From assembly GCA_964502775.1 (NCBI GenBank), contig CAZCYE010000040.1, forward strand, positions 1 through 14,066: 14,066 nucleotides of DNA, in the 5' to 3' direction. Source of the DNA: CAZCYE01 sp964502775 (GTDB taxonomy: Bacteria > Actinomycetota > Acidimicrobiia > IMCC26256 > PALSA-555). Below the pieces are notes generated by a model, which saw nothing but the letters and a program-made list of their open reading frames with translations, ran no database searches and was not told the origin of the DNA. Made by a program: the position numbers and the translations under genes. Numbering within the stretch: position 1 is the first letter of the stretch; each line of letters opens with the position of its first letter. This document shows positions 1 to 7,073 of this stretch, piece by piece.

Positions 1-681
1 GCCATGGTGCGCATCGACATGTCGGAGTACCAGGAGAAGCACAACGTGAGCCGGCTCGTGGGCGCGCCGCCCGGCTACGTGGGCTACGAGGAGGGGGGCC
101 AGCTCACCGAGGCCGTGCGCCGCCGGCCGTACGGCGTGGTGCTCCTCGACGAGATCGAGAAGGCCCACCCCGACGTGTTCAACGTGCTGCTCCAGGTACT
201 CGACGACGGGCGCCTCACCGACGGCCAGGGCCGTACCGTCGACTTCACCAACACCGTGCTGATCATGACCAGCAACCTCGGCGGCGGCGCCGACGAGCGC
301 ACCGTGCTCAACATGGTGCGCAACACCTTCAAGCCCGAGTTCCTGAACCGCATCGACGAGATCGTGGTGTTCCACCGTCTCGATCAGTCGCACCTCGCGC
401 GGATCGTGGACCTCCAGGTCGCGGAGCTCAAGGCGCGCCTCGCCGAGCGGAACCTGGGCCTCGAGCTCACCCAAGCCGCGCTGGACCATGTGGCCCAGGT
501 GGGCTACGACCCCGACTTCGGTGCCCGCCCGCTGAAGCGTGTCCTCCAGCGTGAGATCGCTGACCCGATCGCGCTCGCACTGCTGCGCGGGGAGTTCCAC
601 GACGGCGACGTGGTGCTCGTGGACGCGACCAGTGATAACCAGCTCACCTTCAGCCGCAAGGCCCCGGTCGCGGCTTCCTAG
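1..681 (+). CDS. clpB: ATP-dependent chaperone ClpB, C-terminal part (5' truncated by window)
   Basis: ClpB is a cytoplasmic hexameric AAA+ disaggregase that threads aggregated proteins through its pore together with DnaK. The reading frame is open from base 1, so the first ATG at base 4 is internal and not the start. The 226 visible residues cover the end of the second AAA+ domain and the C-terminal domain. Pore loop GYVGYEEGG is at residues 25-33, Walker B LLDEIEK at about 48-54, sensor 1 in MTSN at about 89-92, the arginine-finger segment EFLNRIDE, and sensor 2 in GARPLKR. The forms VRRRPY, LLQVLDDGRLTDGQGRTVDF and IMTSN fit ClpB better than ClpC, which usually has LEDGRLTD and MTTN. It ends in TAG, and 92 nt separate it from the next gene. 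The N-domain, first AAA+ module and middle domain lie outside the window. Confidence 0.93.
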   Translation, partial: AMVRIDMSEYQEKHNVSRLVGAPPGYVGYEEGGQLTEAVRRRPYGVVLLDEIEKAHPDVFNVLLQVLDDGRLTDGQGRTVDFTNTVLIMTSNLGGGADERTVLNMVRNTFKPEFLNRIDEIVVFHRLDQSHLARIVDLQVAELKARLAERNLGLELTQAALDHVAQVGYDPDFGARPLKRVLQREIADPIALALLRGEFHDGDVVLVDATSDNQLTFSRKAPVAAS

Positions 682-773
682 GATCTGCCCGCTCGGGGAG
701 CTGCGGGGCGCGTGCGCCTGGTGGTGGTGACCAGCGATGGCGCAACTCGAGGCGTCGTACGGACAAGACTCGT

Positions 774-1976
774 ATGGTGAGCGACGGGCAGACGACGCCA
801 GCAAGCGACACCGAGACGATGGCGGCGACCGAGCGGTGGCTGATCGACCGCGGGTTGCCCCACTTCATCTTCCGCTACAGCGCCACCCGTGACGTCTGGA
901 CCCGAGCCGCACCGTTCCTCGCGCTCGTCGCCCTGGCCGAGGTCGTGGTCAACGCGCCCAGCTCCGACCTCCCCCATTGGCTCAGTGCCGTGGCCACGGT
1001 GGGAGCGTTCCTCGCCGTCCTCTCGGTCTGGATGCTCGCCAACCATCTGCGGCACCGTCCGCTGCTCGCCCGCCCCACCGACGTCGGCCCGATTGAGGTG
1101 GCGCTCTTCGTCGTGGTGCCGGCGCTCGTGCCGATCGTCGTCGACGGCCAGTGGCGCTCGGGTCTCGTCACCGGTGGCGCCAATGTGGCCCTGCTCGCGT
1201 TCATCTACCTCTCCACGAGCTACGCCATCGTGCCGATGGTGCACTGGGCTCTGGGCCACGCGGCCCGTCAGGTCCTCACCGTGAGCGCCCTGCTCGTGCG
1301 GGCGCTCCCCTTCCTGCTGCTGATCGTGATCGTGGTGTTCATGACGTCCGAGCCCTGGCAGATCGCCGACGATCTGCACTGGCCGGTGCTCCTCGTGGCG
1401 TCGGGGCTGCTGTTCGGCACCGGCGTGCTGTTCGCGGTGATCCGGGTGCCACGCCAGGTCGGCGAGCTTTCGGCGGCGGAATCGTGGACCGCGCTGCGCG
1501 ATCGGGTGGTGTCCACCCCGGCCGCACCGCTGACCGCGGGGCTTCCCGACGCCCCACCCGACCCGCCGCCGCTGTCGCGCAAGGAATGGGGCAACGTGGG
1601 CCTCGTGGTGCTCGCCAGCGAGGGCGTGCTGGTGGCCACGGTGGCGTTGGCGATGTTCGGGTTCCTCGTGCTGCTCGGCACGCTGACGATCCCGCCCGGC
1701 GTGATCCATGACTGGATCGGTCACGCTCCCGACGTCCTGGTGGACTTCACGATCTTTGACGAGCGCCTGGTGATCACTACCCAGCTCCTCAAGGTGGCCG
1801 GCTTCATCGCCGCGTTCTCGGGCCTCCAGTTCACGGTGTCGCTGCTGTCCGACGGGCAGCAACAGGAGGAGTTCCTCAGCGGGCTCCGTGACGAGCTGCG
1901 CGAGGCGTTGGCGGTGCGGGCGGTGTACCTGTCGACCGCCATCCGCCATGCCGGCGCCGGGCCATCTCCGCAGTGA
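774..1976 (+). CDS. uncharacterised polytopic membrane protein, 400 aa
   Basis: I do not recognise a named family. The protein has about eight hydrophobic segments, near residues 44-60, 70-89, 106-123, 133-155, 166-190, 204-224, 274-303 and 338-358. A hydrophilic linker at about 225-272 contains a Pro-rich stretch (DAPPDPPP) and is probably cytoplasmic. The N-terminal 40 residues are hydrophilic and contain the motif RGLPHF. The C-terminal tail after the last segment is charged (QQQEEFLSGLRDELREAL) and probably helical. There is no signal peptide and no recognisable catalytic or transport motif. The start is uncertain: ATG 774 is followed at once by GTG 777, and no clear Shine-Dalgarno site precedes either. 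The coding call rests on continuous, well-placed hydrophobic segments. A long antisense frame over the same bases has no such features. Its role is unknown, and its position between clpB and purA gives no strong hint. Confidence 0.82.
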   Translation: MVSDGQTTPASDTETMAATERWLIDRGLPHFIFRYSATRDVWTRAAPFLALVALAEVVVNAPSSDLPHWLSAVATVGAFLAVLSVWMLANHLRHRPLLARPTDVGPIEVALFVVVPALVPIVVDGQWRSGLVTGGANVALLAFIYLSTSYAIVPMVHWALGHAARQVLTVSALLVRALPFLLLIVIVVFMTSEPWQIADDLHWPVLLVASGLLFGTGVLFAVIRVPRQVGELSAAESWTALRDRVVSTPAAPLTAGLPDAPPDPPPLSRKEWGNVGLVVLASEGVLVATVALAMFGFLVLLGTLTIPPGVIHDWIGHAPDVLVDFTIFDERLVITTQLLKVAGFIAAFSGLQFTVSLLSDGQQQEEFLSGLRDELREALAVRAVYLSTAIRHAGAGPSPQ

Positions 1977-1984
1977 CCCGCCCG

Positions 1985-1996
1985 CGGAGATCTCCG
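1985..1996. promoter_or_regulatory. 12-bp perfect palindrome upstream of the purA leader
   Basis: CGGAGATCTCCG is a perfect palindrome with no spacer, so it suits a dimeric protein site better than an RNA hairpin. It lies 9 nt behind the stop of the membrane-protein gene and 35 nt upstream of the TACGAT hexamer proposed for purA. Function as an operator is inference; no second copy was noticed near the other pur genes. Confidence 0.25.
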
Positions 1997-2031
1997 GTGA
2001 GATCCCGGTGGGTGGGTGGACTGGACCCGAC

Positions 2032-2037
2032 TACGAT
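2032..2037 (+). promoter_or_regulatory. candidate -10 element for the purA transcript
   Basis: TACGAT matches the actinobacterial -10 consensus TAnnnT and is identical to the hexamer in front of purS. No convincing -35 hexamer lies 16-19 nt upstream. Transcription would begin at about 2044-2047, giving either a leader of about 95 nt before purA or a leaderless GTG ORF starting at 2047. Confidence 0.45.
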
Positions 2038-2046
2038 TCCTCCAAC

Positions 2047-2139
2047 GTGACCGCCGTTGCGTCGACCTACTCCTCGTCGCCCGGTGCGGTCACAGCCTCT
2101 GTCGTGAGTCGGATCGCCCTGATGTTCGGAACAGCCTGA
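2047..2139 (+). CDS. possible 30-aa upstream ORF coupled to purA
   Basis: GTG at 2047 opens a 30-codon frame whose TGA stop (2137-2139) shares one base with the purA ATG (2139-2141), forming TGATG. It begins 9 nt after the TACGAT hexamer, so it could be the first codon of a leaderless transcript. purA itself has no visible Shine-Dalgarno site, which makes translation by reinitiation attractive. The peptide is rich in Ser, Ala, Val and Thr (it contains STYSSSPGAV and ends LMFGTA) and resembles no known family. It has no run of codons typical of an attenuator leader. It could instead be untranslated leader. Confidence 0.28.
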   Translation: MTAVASTYSSSPGAVTASVVSRIALMFGTA

Positions 2140-3431
2140 TGCCCGGCACCGTGATCGTCGGCACGCAGTGGGGCGACGAGGGCAAGGGTCGGTTCACCGA
2201 CTACCTGGCTCGTGAGAGCGCCTACGTCGTGCGCTACCAGGGCGGGCACAACGCGGGCCACACGATCGTGGTGGACGGTGCGGTGTTCGCCCTCCAGCTG
2301 GTGCCGAGCGGCGTGCTCTACCCGCACGTGGTGCCGGTCATCGGCAACGGAGTGGTGGTGGATCCCACCGTGCTCGTCACCGAGCTCGACATGCTGACGG
2401 CCAAGGGCGTCGACACGAGTCGCGTGCGCCTCTCGGGCAACGCCCACCTCATCATGCCGTACCACATCGAGCTCGACCGGGTGAACGAGCGGTATCTGGG
2501 CACCAACAAGCTGGGTACCACCAAGCGCGGCATCGGCCCGGCGTACGCGGACAAGGCGCTGCGCGTGGGCCTACGGGTGCAGGACCTCCTCGACGAGAAG
2601 ATCTTCCGGGCCAAGCTGGAGCTCGCGCTGCGGGAGAAGAACGGGGTGCTGGCCAAGGTCTACAACCGGCTTCCTCTCGATGCCGACGCGATCGCCGACG
2701 AGTACCTCGCACTCGCCCCGCGCCTCGAGCCCCACATCACCGACACCGTCCAGCTCGTGCACGAAGCGCTCGACCGCGATGAGCGCGTGCTGTTCGAGGG
2801 AGCTCAAGCCACGTTCCTCGACCTCGACCACGGTACGTACCCCTACGTCACATCGTCGAACCCGGTGGCCGGTGGCGTGGGCACCGGCGCGGGCGTGGGC
2901 CCGCTGGCCATCGACCGCGTCGTCGGCGTGACCAAGGCGTACGTGACCCGGGTGGGCAGTGGCCCCTTCCCCACCGAGTTGGGCGACGGTGACGCGGTCG
3001 GAGAGATGCTCGTGGACCGGGGCCGGGAGTATGGGACCAACACCGGACGCCGTCGCCGGCCCGGCTGGCTCGACGCGGTGATGCTGCGCCACGCGGTCCG
3101 CCTGAACACGTGCACGGAGCTCGTGATCACGAAGCTCGACATACTCGCGCCGCTGCACGAGCTCAAGATCTGCGTGGCCTACGAGGGCGACGACGGGACT
3201 CGCTACGACCACGTGCCGTACCACCAGTCGGTGCTGCACAAAGTGCGGCCCGTGTACGAGACGCTGCCGGGCTGGGGCACCGAGATCGATCACGCGGAGC
3301 GCATCGAGCAGCTCCCGGAAGCGGCACGGCGCTACCTGGAGGCCATCGCCGAGCTCGCGGGCGTGCCGGTCACGATGGTGTCGGTGGGACCGTCACGCGA
3401 GCAGACGGTCGTGCTGCGCCGCGCCGCGTGA
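2139..3431 (+). CDS. purA: adenylosuccinate synthetase PurA
   Basis: Converts IMP, aspartate and GTP to adenylosuccinate, the first committed step to AMP, in the cytoplasm. The protein is 430 aa, normal for the family. The N-terminal GTP/IMP site GTQWGDEGKG is at residues 8-17 with catalytic Asp13, and QGGHNAGH ends in catalytic His41. Further family motifs are GTTKRGIGPAY, LFEGAQATFLDLDHGTYPYVTSS, the IMP/GTP-binding TGRRRRPGWLD, and SVGPSREQT near the C-terminus. ATG 2139 is chosen because it gives the conserved short N-terminus before VIVGTQWGDEGKG; the frame stays open upstream to 2016 without family similarity. No Shine-Dalgarno site is visible, and the start overlaps the stop of a possible upstream ORF. 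It converges with the zinc-protein gene, with 68 nt between the two stops. Confidence 0.97.
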   Translation: MPGTVIVGTQWGDEGKGRFTDYLARESAYVVRYQGGHNAGHTIVVDGAVFALQLVPSGVLYPHVVPVIGNGVVVDPTVLVTELDMLTAKGVDTSRVRLSGNAHLIMPYHIELDRVNERYLGTNKLGTTKRGIGPAYADKALRVGLRVQDLLDEKIFRAKLELALREKNGVLAKVYNRLPLDADAIADEYLALAPRLEPHITDTVQLVHEALDRDERVLFEGAQATFLDLDHGTYPYVTSSNPVAGGVGTGAGVGPLAIDRVVGVTKAYVTRVGSGPFPTELGDGDAVGEMLVDRGREYGTNTGRRRRPGWLDAVMLRHAVRLNTCTELVITKLDILAPLHELKICVAYEGDDGTRYDHVPYHQSVLHKVRPVYETLPGWGTEIDHAERIEQLPEAARRYLEAIAELAGVPVTMVSVGPSREQTVVLRRAA

Positions 3432-3471
3432 TGCTGTCCAACTTGCCGGGTCGACTCCGCTGCGCGCTCCC

Positions 3472-3483
3472 GGCCGTCCGGCC
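3472..3483. terminator. GC-rich hairpin between convergent purA and zinc-protein gene
   Basis: GGCC-GTCC-GGCC forms a short hairpin in the 68-nt gap between the two convergent stop codons. A wider pair of arms, CCGGG (3446-3450) and CCCGG (3469-3473), flanks an 18-nt loop. There is no U-tract. A role as a bidirectional terminator is inferred mainly from its position. Confidence 0.3.
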
Positions 3484-3499
3484 AGCGCTCCGCTTCGTC

Positions 3500-3760
3500 T
3501 CAAATCATCCGATTGGGGCGGCGTTGGAAGCGGCCCACGTTCGTGATGCCCGGCCGGCGTGGTCCCGGCGCCCGGATCCCGGCCACGACCAGCGCGCACC
3601 CAATGCAGCGGGTGGGGCGCGATCGTCGCGTGGGGGGTACGAGGCACTCGGAGCACCACAGCTCGCCGCAGTCCTCGCAGCGTCCGACGGCGCGTTCGGT
3701 GAAGTGCTTCACGCACACGCCGACGAACGCGTCGCCGTTCGACGTGGCCCTCGCCTTCAC
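3500..3760 (-). CDS. small B-box-like zinc-binding protein, 86 aa
   Basis: Eight candidate zinc ligands are spaced C16-x2-H19-x8-C28-x2-C31-x4-C36-x2-C39-x12-C52-x2-C55, which suits two zinc sites in a B-box or cross-brace fold. The segment CEDCGELWCSECL followed by RCIGCAL is typical of small actinobacterial proteins that carry this module, often ahead of membrane segments; here there is none, and the tail is basic (GRFQRRPNRMI). The role is unknown, perhaps protein-protein contact. GTG 3760 is chosen because a GGGGAGG site ends 7 nt upstream; an in-frame GTG at 3796 lacks such a site. The gene runs against the purine genes, converging with purA and diverging from purB across 104 nt. The ligand pattern makes this strand coding, despite open frames on the other strand. 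Confidence 0.8.
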   Translation of the reverse strand: MKARATSNGDAFVGVCVKHFTERAVGRCEDCGELWCSECLVPPTRRSRPTRCIGCALVVAGIRAPGPRRPGITNVGRFQRRPNRMI

Positions 3761-3836
3761 CGATGTCCCTCCCCTGGTCGAGCGCAACCGGCTCACCGCT
3801 CCGGCACCGGGGGGACCTCGCCGGGGCGGCGGCTCC

Positions 3837-3842
3837 TACAGT
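3837..3842 (+). promoter_or_regulatory. candidate -10 element for the purB-purC operon
   Basis: TACAGT fits TAnnnT and lies in the 104-nt divergent gap ahead of purB. Transcription would start at about 3849, right at the GAGGAGG ribosome site, leaving a leader of only about 16 nt. No clear -35 hexamer is visible, so this is tentative. Confidence 0.35.
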
Positions 3843-3864
3843 GTCGGCGAGGAGGCGTGCTTAC

Positions 3865-5175
3865 TTGATCCCCCGCTACGCGCTGGACCCGATCGCCGAC
3901 CTCTTCGCCGACGAGGCCCGCTACGCCACTTGGCTCGAGGTCGAGATCCTGGCCGTGGAGGCCTGGGCCAAGCTCGGGGTGGTGCCCGCCGAGGCCGCCG
4001 CCGTGGTGCGCGAGCGCGCCGGCTTCGATGTCGAGGCGATCGAGGCCCGGGAGCAGGTCACCGAGCACGACGTGGCCGCCTTCGTGGACGTCGTCCAGGA
4101 GCGCATCGGCGGCCCGGAGGCCGCGTACATCCACCGCGGCCTCACCTCCAGCGACGTCGTCGACACGGCCCTGTCCGTGGTCCTTCAGCGCGCGATGAGC
4201 CTGGTGCTCGACGCCGTGGACGCACTGGAGGCCGCGGTCGCGGCGCGAGCCCGGGAGTTCCGCAATACCCCGACGGTGGGGCGCACCCACGGAGTGCATG
4301 CCGAGCCCACGACCTTCGGCGCCAAGCTCGCGCTGTGGGCGCTCCAGCTCCGTCGTGACCGGGTGCGCCTCGAGCGCGCACGCGCCGCGATCGCGGTGGG
4401 CAAGCTCTCGGGGGCTGTCGGCAGCTACTCCTACGTCGATCCCGAGGTGGAGGCGTTCGTGTGTGAGCGTCTGGGCCTCGTGCCGGCTCCCGCGTCCCAG
4501 GTGCTCGCGCGCGACCGCCACGCCGAGCTGCTGTACGCGTGCGCGTCGCTGGGGGCGTCGATCGAGGCGTTCGCGCTCGAGATCCGCCATCTCCAGCGCA
4601 CCGAGGTGCGCGAGGTGGAGGAGCCGTTCCGTGCCGGCGCCCAGAAGGGCTCGAGCGCGATGCCCCACAAGCGCAACCCGGTCAAGTGCGAGCAGCTGTG
4701 CGGCCTCGCTCGCGTGCTGCGCGCCAACGTGGTGGCGGGTCTCGAGGACGTGGCGTTGTGGCACGAGCGTGACATCTCGCATTCCTCGGTCGAGCGCATC
4801 GTGCTTCCCGATTCGCTCCAGCTCGCGTATTACCTCGCCGTGCGCTTCCGTTCGATCGTGACCGACATGACCGTCTATCCGGAGCGGATGCTGGCTAACT
4901 TCGACCTCTCGCACGGCCTCGTGTTCAGCCAGGCGGTGTTGCTCGCCCTGGTGGAAGCCGGCGTTGATCGTGACGGCGCCTACCGGCTCGTGCAGCGCAA
5001 CGCCATGCGCGCCTGGGACGAGGGCCAGGCCTTCATCGATGTGCTGCGCGACGACCCGGCCGTGGTGGGGGCGCTGGGCACCGATGGGATCGTCGCCTGC
5101 TTCGACCTGGAGCGCACACTCGCGCGTGCCGGGCGCAGCGTGGACGCGCTCGACGCGGGTAGCCCTCCCCGATGA
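3865..5175 (+). CDS. purB: adenylosuccinate lyase PurB (TTG start)
   Basis: A fumarase/aspartase-superfamily lyase that releases fumarate from SAICAR and from adenylosuccinate, thereby acting twice in purine synthesis. The product is 436 aa, normal for the Bacillus-type enzyme. The flexible signature loop GSSAMPHKRNP is at residues 262-272, where its second Ser is the expected catalytic residue. GRTHGVHAEPTTFG and TSSDVVDTAL are the other conserved active-site segments. The start is the rare codon TTG: it gives the family N-terminus MIPRY exactly, and GAGGAGG (3849-3855) ends 9 nt upstream. The frame is open back to 3763 but has no family similarity there. Its last four bases overlap purC (ATGA). 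It is probably the first gene of a purB-purC unit. Confidence 0.96.
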   Translation: MIPRYALDPIADLFADEARYATWLEVEILAVEAWAKLGVVPAEAAAVVRERAGFDVEAIEAREQVTEHDVAAFVDVVQERIGGPEAAYIHRGLTSSDVVDTALSVVLQRAMSLVLDAVDALEAAVAARAREFRNTPTVGRTHGVHAEPTTFGAKLALWALQLRRDRVRLERARAAIAVGKLSGAVGSYSYVDPEVEAFVCERLGLVPAPASQVLARDRHAELLYACASLGASIEAFALEIRHLQRTEVREVEEPFRAGAQKGSSAMPHKRNPVKCEQLCGLARVLRANVVAGLEDVALWHERDISHSSVERIVLPDSLQLAYYLAVRFRSIVTDMTVYPERMLANFDLSHGLVFSQAVLLALVEAGVDRDGAYRLVQRNAMRAWDEGQAFIDVLRDDPAVVGALGTDGIVACFDLERTLARAGRSVDALDAGSPPR

Positions 5176-6065
5176 CCCCGATGGCCGCCGTCGGGCTCCC
5201 GCACCACTCCACGGGCAAGGTCCGGGACCTCTACGAGGTCGACCACGATCGGTACCTGGTGGTCGCCTCCGACCGGATCTCGGTGTTCGACGTGGTGCTC
5301 CCCGACGAGATCGCCGACAAGGGCCGGGTGCTCACCGCGCTGTCGACCTTCTGGTTCGACCAGACCGCGAGCCTCGTGCCCAACCACGTCATCTCGTCCG
5401 ACCCCACTGACTTTCCCGAGACCGCGGGCCCCGGCGTAGCCGGCCGGGCCATGCTCGTGCGGGCCGCGCGACCCGTTCGCCTGGAGTGCGTGGCCCGCGG
5501 CTACCTGTTCGGCTCGGCGTGGGACGAGTACCAGGCGTCCGGCACCGTCGGGGGGCACCGCGTGCCGTCGGGCCTGCGCCGGGCCGAGCGGCTCCCCGAG
5601 CCCGTGTTCACCACCACGACCAAGGCCGAGGTGGGCCACGACGAACCGCTCGACGCCGCCCAAGCCGCGGCGTTGGTGGGCGAGGACGTGTTCGAAGCCT
5701 GTCGCGTCGCGACCCTGGCGGTGTACGAACTCGTCGCGGCCCATGCCGAGGCCCACGGGCTGCTGCTCGCCGACACCAAGCTCGAGTTCGGCACCATCGA
5801 CGACGAGCTCATCGTGATCGATGAGCTGTGCACGCCGGACTCATCCCGTTACTGGTCGGCCGATGAGTACCAGGTGGGGATCTCGCCACCGTCGTTCGAC
5901 AAGCAGTACGTGCGCGACTACTACCTGGGCATCGGCTGGGATCAGGTGCCCCCCGCGCCGCCCCTCCCGCCGCACGTCATCGCCGGCACCCGCGCCCGCT
6001 ACGTGGAGTGCTACGAGCTGCTCGCCGACGCGAGCTTCGACGAGTGGCACGCGCCGGAGGAGTGA
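5172..6065 (+). CDS. purC: SAICAR synthase PurC
   Basis: Ligates aspartate to CAIR with ATP to give SAICAR, the substrate of PurB encoded just upstream. The protein is 297 aa, which matches the longer, yeast-like and actinobacterial form rather than the 237-aa E. coli form. The ATP-binding GKVRDLYEV is at residues 15-23. SDRISVFDVVLPDEI, the signature TTTTKAEVGHDEPL, LLADTKLEFG and DELCTPDSSRYW are all intact. ATG 5172 overlaps the purB stop in ATGA, which suggests coupled translation; a second ATG at residue 4 (5181) is an alternative start. Downstream, 56 nt separate it from purS, and that gap appears to hold a separate promoter. Confidence 0.96.
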   Translation: MTPMAAVGLPHHSTGKVRDLYEVDHDRYLVVASDRISVFDVVLPDEIADKGRVLTALSTFWFDQTASLVPNHVISSDPTDFPETAGPGVAGRAMLVRAARPVRLECVARGYLFGSAWDEYQASGTVGGHRVPSGLRRAERLPEPVFTTTTKAEVGHDEPLDAAQAAALVGEDVFEACRVATLAVYELVAAHAEAHGLLLADTKLEFGTIDDELIVIDELCTPDSSRYWSADEYQVGISPPSFDKQYVRDYYLGIGWDQVPPAPPLPPHVIAGTRARYVECYELLADASFDEWHAPEE

Positions 6066-6109
6066 CGCGGGTCGGCGAGTTACCTCACGGCGCCACGGGT
6101 GGGCCACGG

Positions 6110-6115
6110 TACGAT
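6110..6115 (+). promoter_or_regulatory. candidate -10 element of a leaderless purS transcript
   Basis: TACGAT ends 6 nt before the purS GTG at 6122, the spacing expected if transcription starts on the first base of the start codon. No Shine-Dalgarno site lies in that interval. A clear -35 hexamer is lacking, as is common for such promoters in Actinobacteria. Confidence 0.55.
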
Positions 6116-6121
6116 CGCGAC

Positions 6122-6385
6122 GTGCGCTTCGAGGCCCGCGTGGAGGTGACCAGCCTTCCCGGGGTGCTCGATCCCCAGGGTGCCACCGTCGAGCGGGCCC
6201 TGCCCGCGCTCGGGTACGCCAACGTGGCCGACGTGCGGATCGGCAAGTGCATCCGGCTCGTCGTGGACGCGCCCGACGAGCAGGCGGCTCGGCGTCAGGT
6301 GGAGGAGATGTGCACGCGCCTGCTCGCCAACCCGGTGATCGAGGCGTACACCGTGCAGGTCCAGGAGCTCGACCCGGAAAGATGA
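6122..6385 (+). CDS. purS: FGAM synthase subunit PurS
   Basis: The small structural subunit that holds PurQ and PurL together in the three-part FGAM synthase of Gram-positive bacteria and archaea. The product is 87 aa, slightly longer than the usual 80-85. Family features are the first beta strand RFEARVEVTSLPGVLDPQG, the segment TVERALPALGY, and VADVRIGKCIRLVVDA, followed by a helix (QAARRQVEEMCTRLLANPVIEAY). GTG 6122 is chosen because it places this N-terminus correctly; the frame is open upstream to 6008 without similarity. No Shine-Dalgarno site precedes it, but TACGAT lies 6 nt upstream, so the mRNA may be leaderless. The stop overlaps the purQ start in ATGA. Confidence 0.93.
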   Translation: MRFEARVEVTSLPGVLDPQGATVERALPALGYANVADVRIGKCIRLVVDAPDEQAARRQVEEMCTRLLANPVIEAYTVQVQELDPER

Positions 6386-7065
6386 GTGCCCGACTCGCCG
6401 TCGTGGTGTTTCCGGGTACGAACTGCGAGCTCGACGCGGTTCGGTCGCTCGATCGCCTGAGCGGTACGCCGGAGCTCGTGTTCCACACCGAGACGTCGCT
6501 CGAGGGCTTCGACGCGGTCGTCGTGCCCGGGGGGTTCGCCCACGGCGACTACCTCCGTCCCGGCGCGCTCGCCCGTTTCTCACCGGTGATGGGCGCGGTG
6601 GCCGACCTCGCCCGGGCCGGCGCCCCCGTGGTGGGGATCTGCAACGGGTTCCAGGTGCTGACCGAGGCGGGTCTGCTCCCCGGCGCGCTGCGCCGGAACA
6701 CCGGTCTGAAGTTCCGCTGCGAGACCGTCGAGTGCCGGGTGGAGACCACCCGCACCGTCCTCACCGGGCGCGCGGCCCGCGGCGACGTCCTGCGGCTCCC
6801 GATCAACCACTTCGAGGGCTGCTACACGTGCGACGCCGCCACGCTCGAGCGGTTGCACGCCGGCGACCAGGTGGTGCTCCGCTACCTGCGCAATCCGAAC
6901 GGGAGCGTCGACGACATCGCCGCGGTGTGCAACGACGCCGGCAACGTGGTGGGACTCATGCCGCATCCCGAGCGCGCCTCGGAGGGGATCCTCGGCTCCG
7001 ACGACGGGGTGGTGCTGCTGGAGTCGCTCATCGCCGCGGCGTCCGCGCGTGCCGCCGCGGCCTGA
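6382..7065 (+). CDS. purQ: FGAM synthase glutaminase subunit PurQ
   Basis: A class I glutamine amidotransferase that supplies ammonia to PurL for making FGAM from FGAR. The product is 227 aa, the usual size. The nucleophile elbow GICNGFQVL has Cys87, and the catalytic partners are His195 and Glu197 in MPHPERASE. FPGTNCELD near the N-terminus and VVPGGFAHGDYLRPGALAR (the oxyanion region) are also characteristic. ATG 6382 overlaps the purS stop by 4 nt, so equal synthesis of the two partners is likely. In many genomes purL follows directly; here it is displaced by a tandem repeat and a minus-strand gene, with 618 nt between purQ and purL. Confidence 0.96.
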   Translation: MSARLAVVVFPGTNCELDAVRSLDRLSGTPELVFHTETSLEGFDAVVVPGGFAHGDYLRPGALARFSPVMGAVADLARAGAPVVGICNGFQVLTEAGLLPGALRRNTGLKFRCETVECRVETTRTVLTGRAARGDVLRLPINHFEGCYTCDAATLERLHAGDQVVLRYLRNPNGSVDDIAAVCNDAGNVVGLMPHPERASEGILGSDDGVVLLESLIAAASARAAAA

Positions 7066-7073
7066 TCGCCGCC

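Noticed and set aside
765..776. Leaderless promoter for the membrane-protein gene (AAGACT, 6 nt before GTG 777)
   Set aside because: The hexamer lacks the first T of TAnnnT, so it does not match the pattern at purS and purL.
678..1949. 423-aa minus-strand open frame opposite the membrane-protein gene
   Set aside because: It is rich in Arg, His, Glu and Gln without any fold signal, as expected for the antisense of GC-rich code, and the + strand frame has clear membrane segments.
2016..2138. N-terminal extension of PurA from an upstream start
   Set aside because: The extra 41 residues have no family similarity, and ATG 2139 gives the normal PurA N-terminus and length.
2047..2138. Purine or PRPP riboswitch in the purA leader
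   Set aside because: The leader is short, and I could not find the conserved core of any known purine, PRPP or guanidine riboswitch class.
3793..4914. 373-aa minus-strand open frame
   Set aside because: It is opposite purB, with no recognisable motif and a His/Arg/Gly-rich composition.
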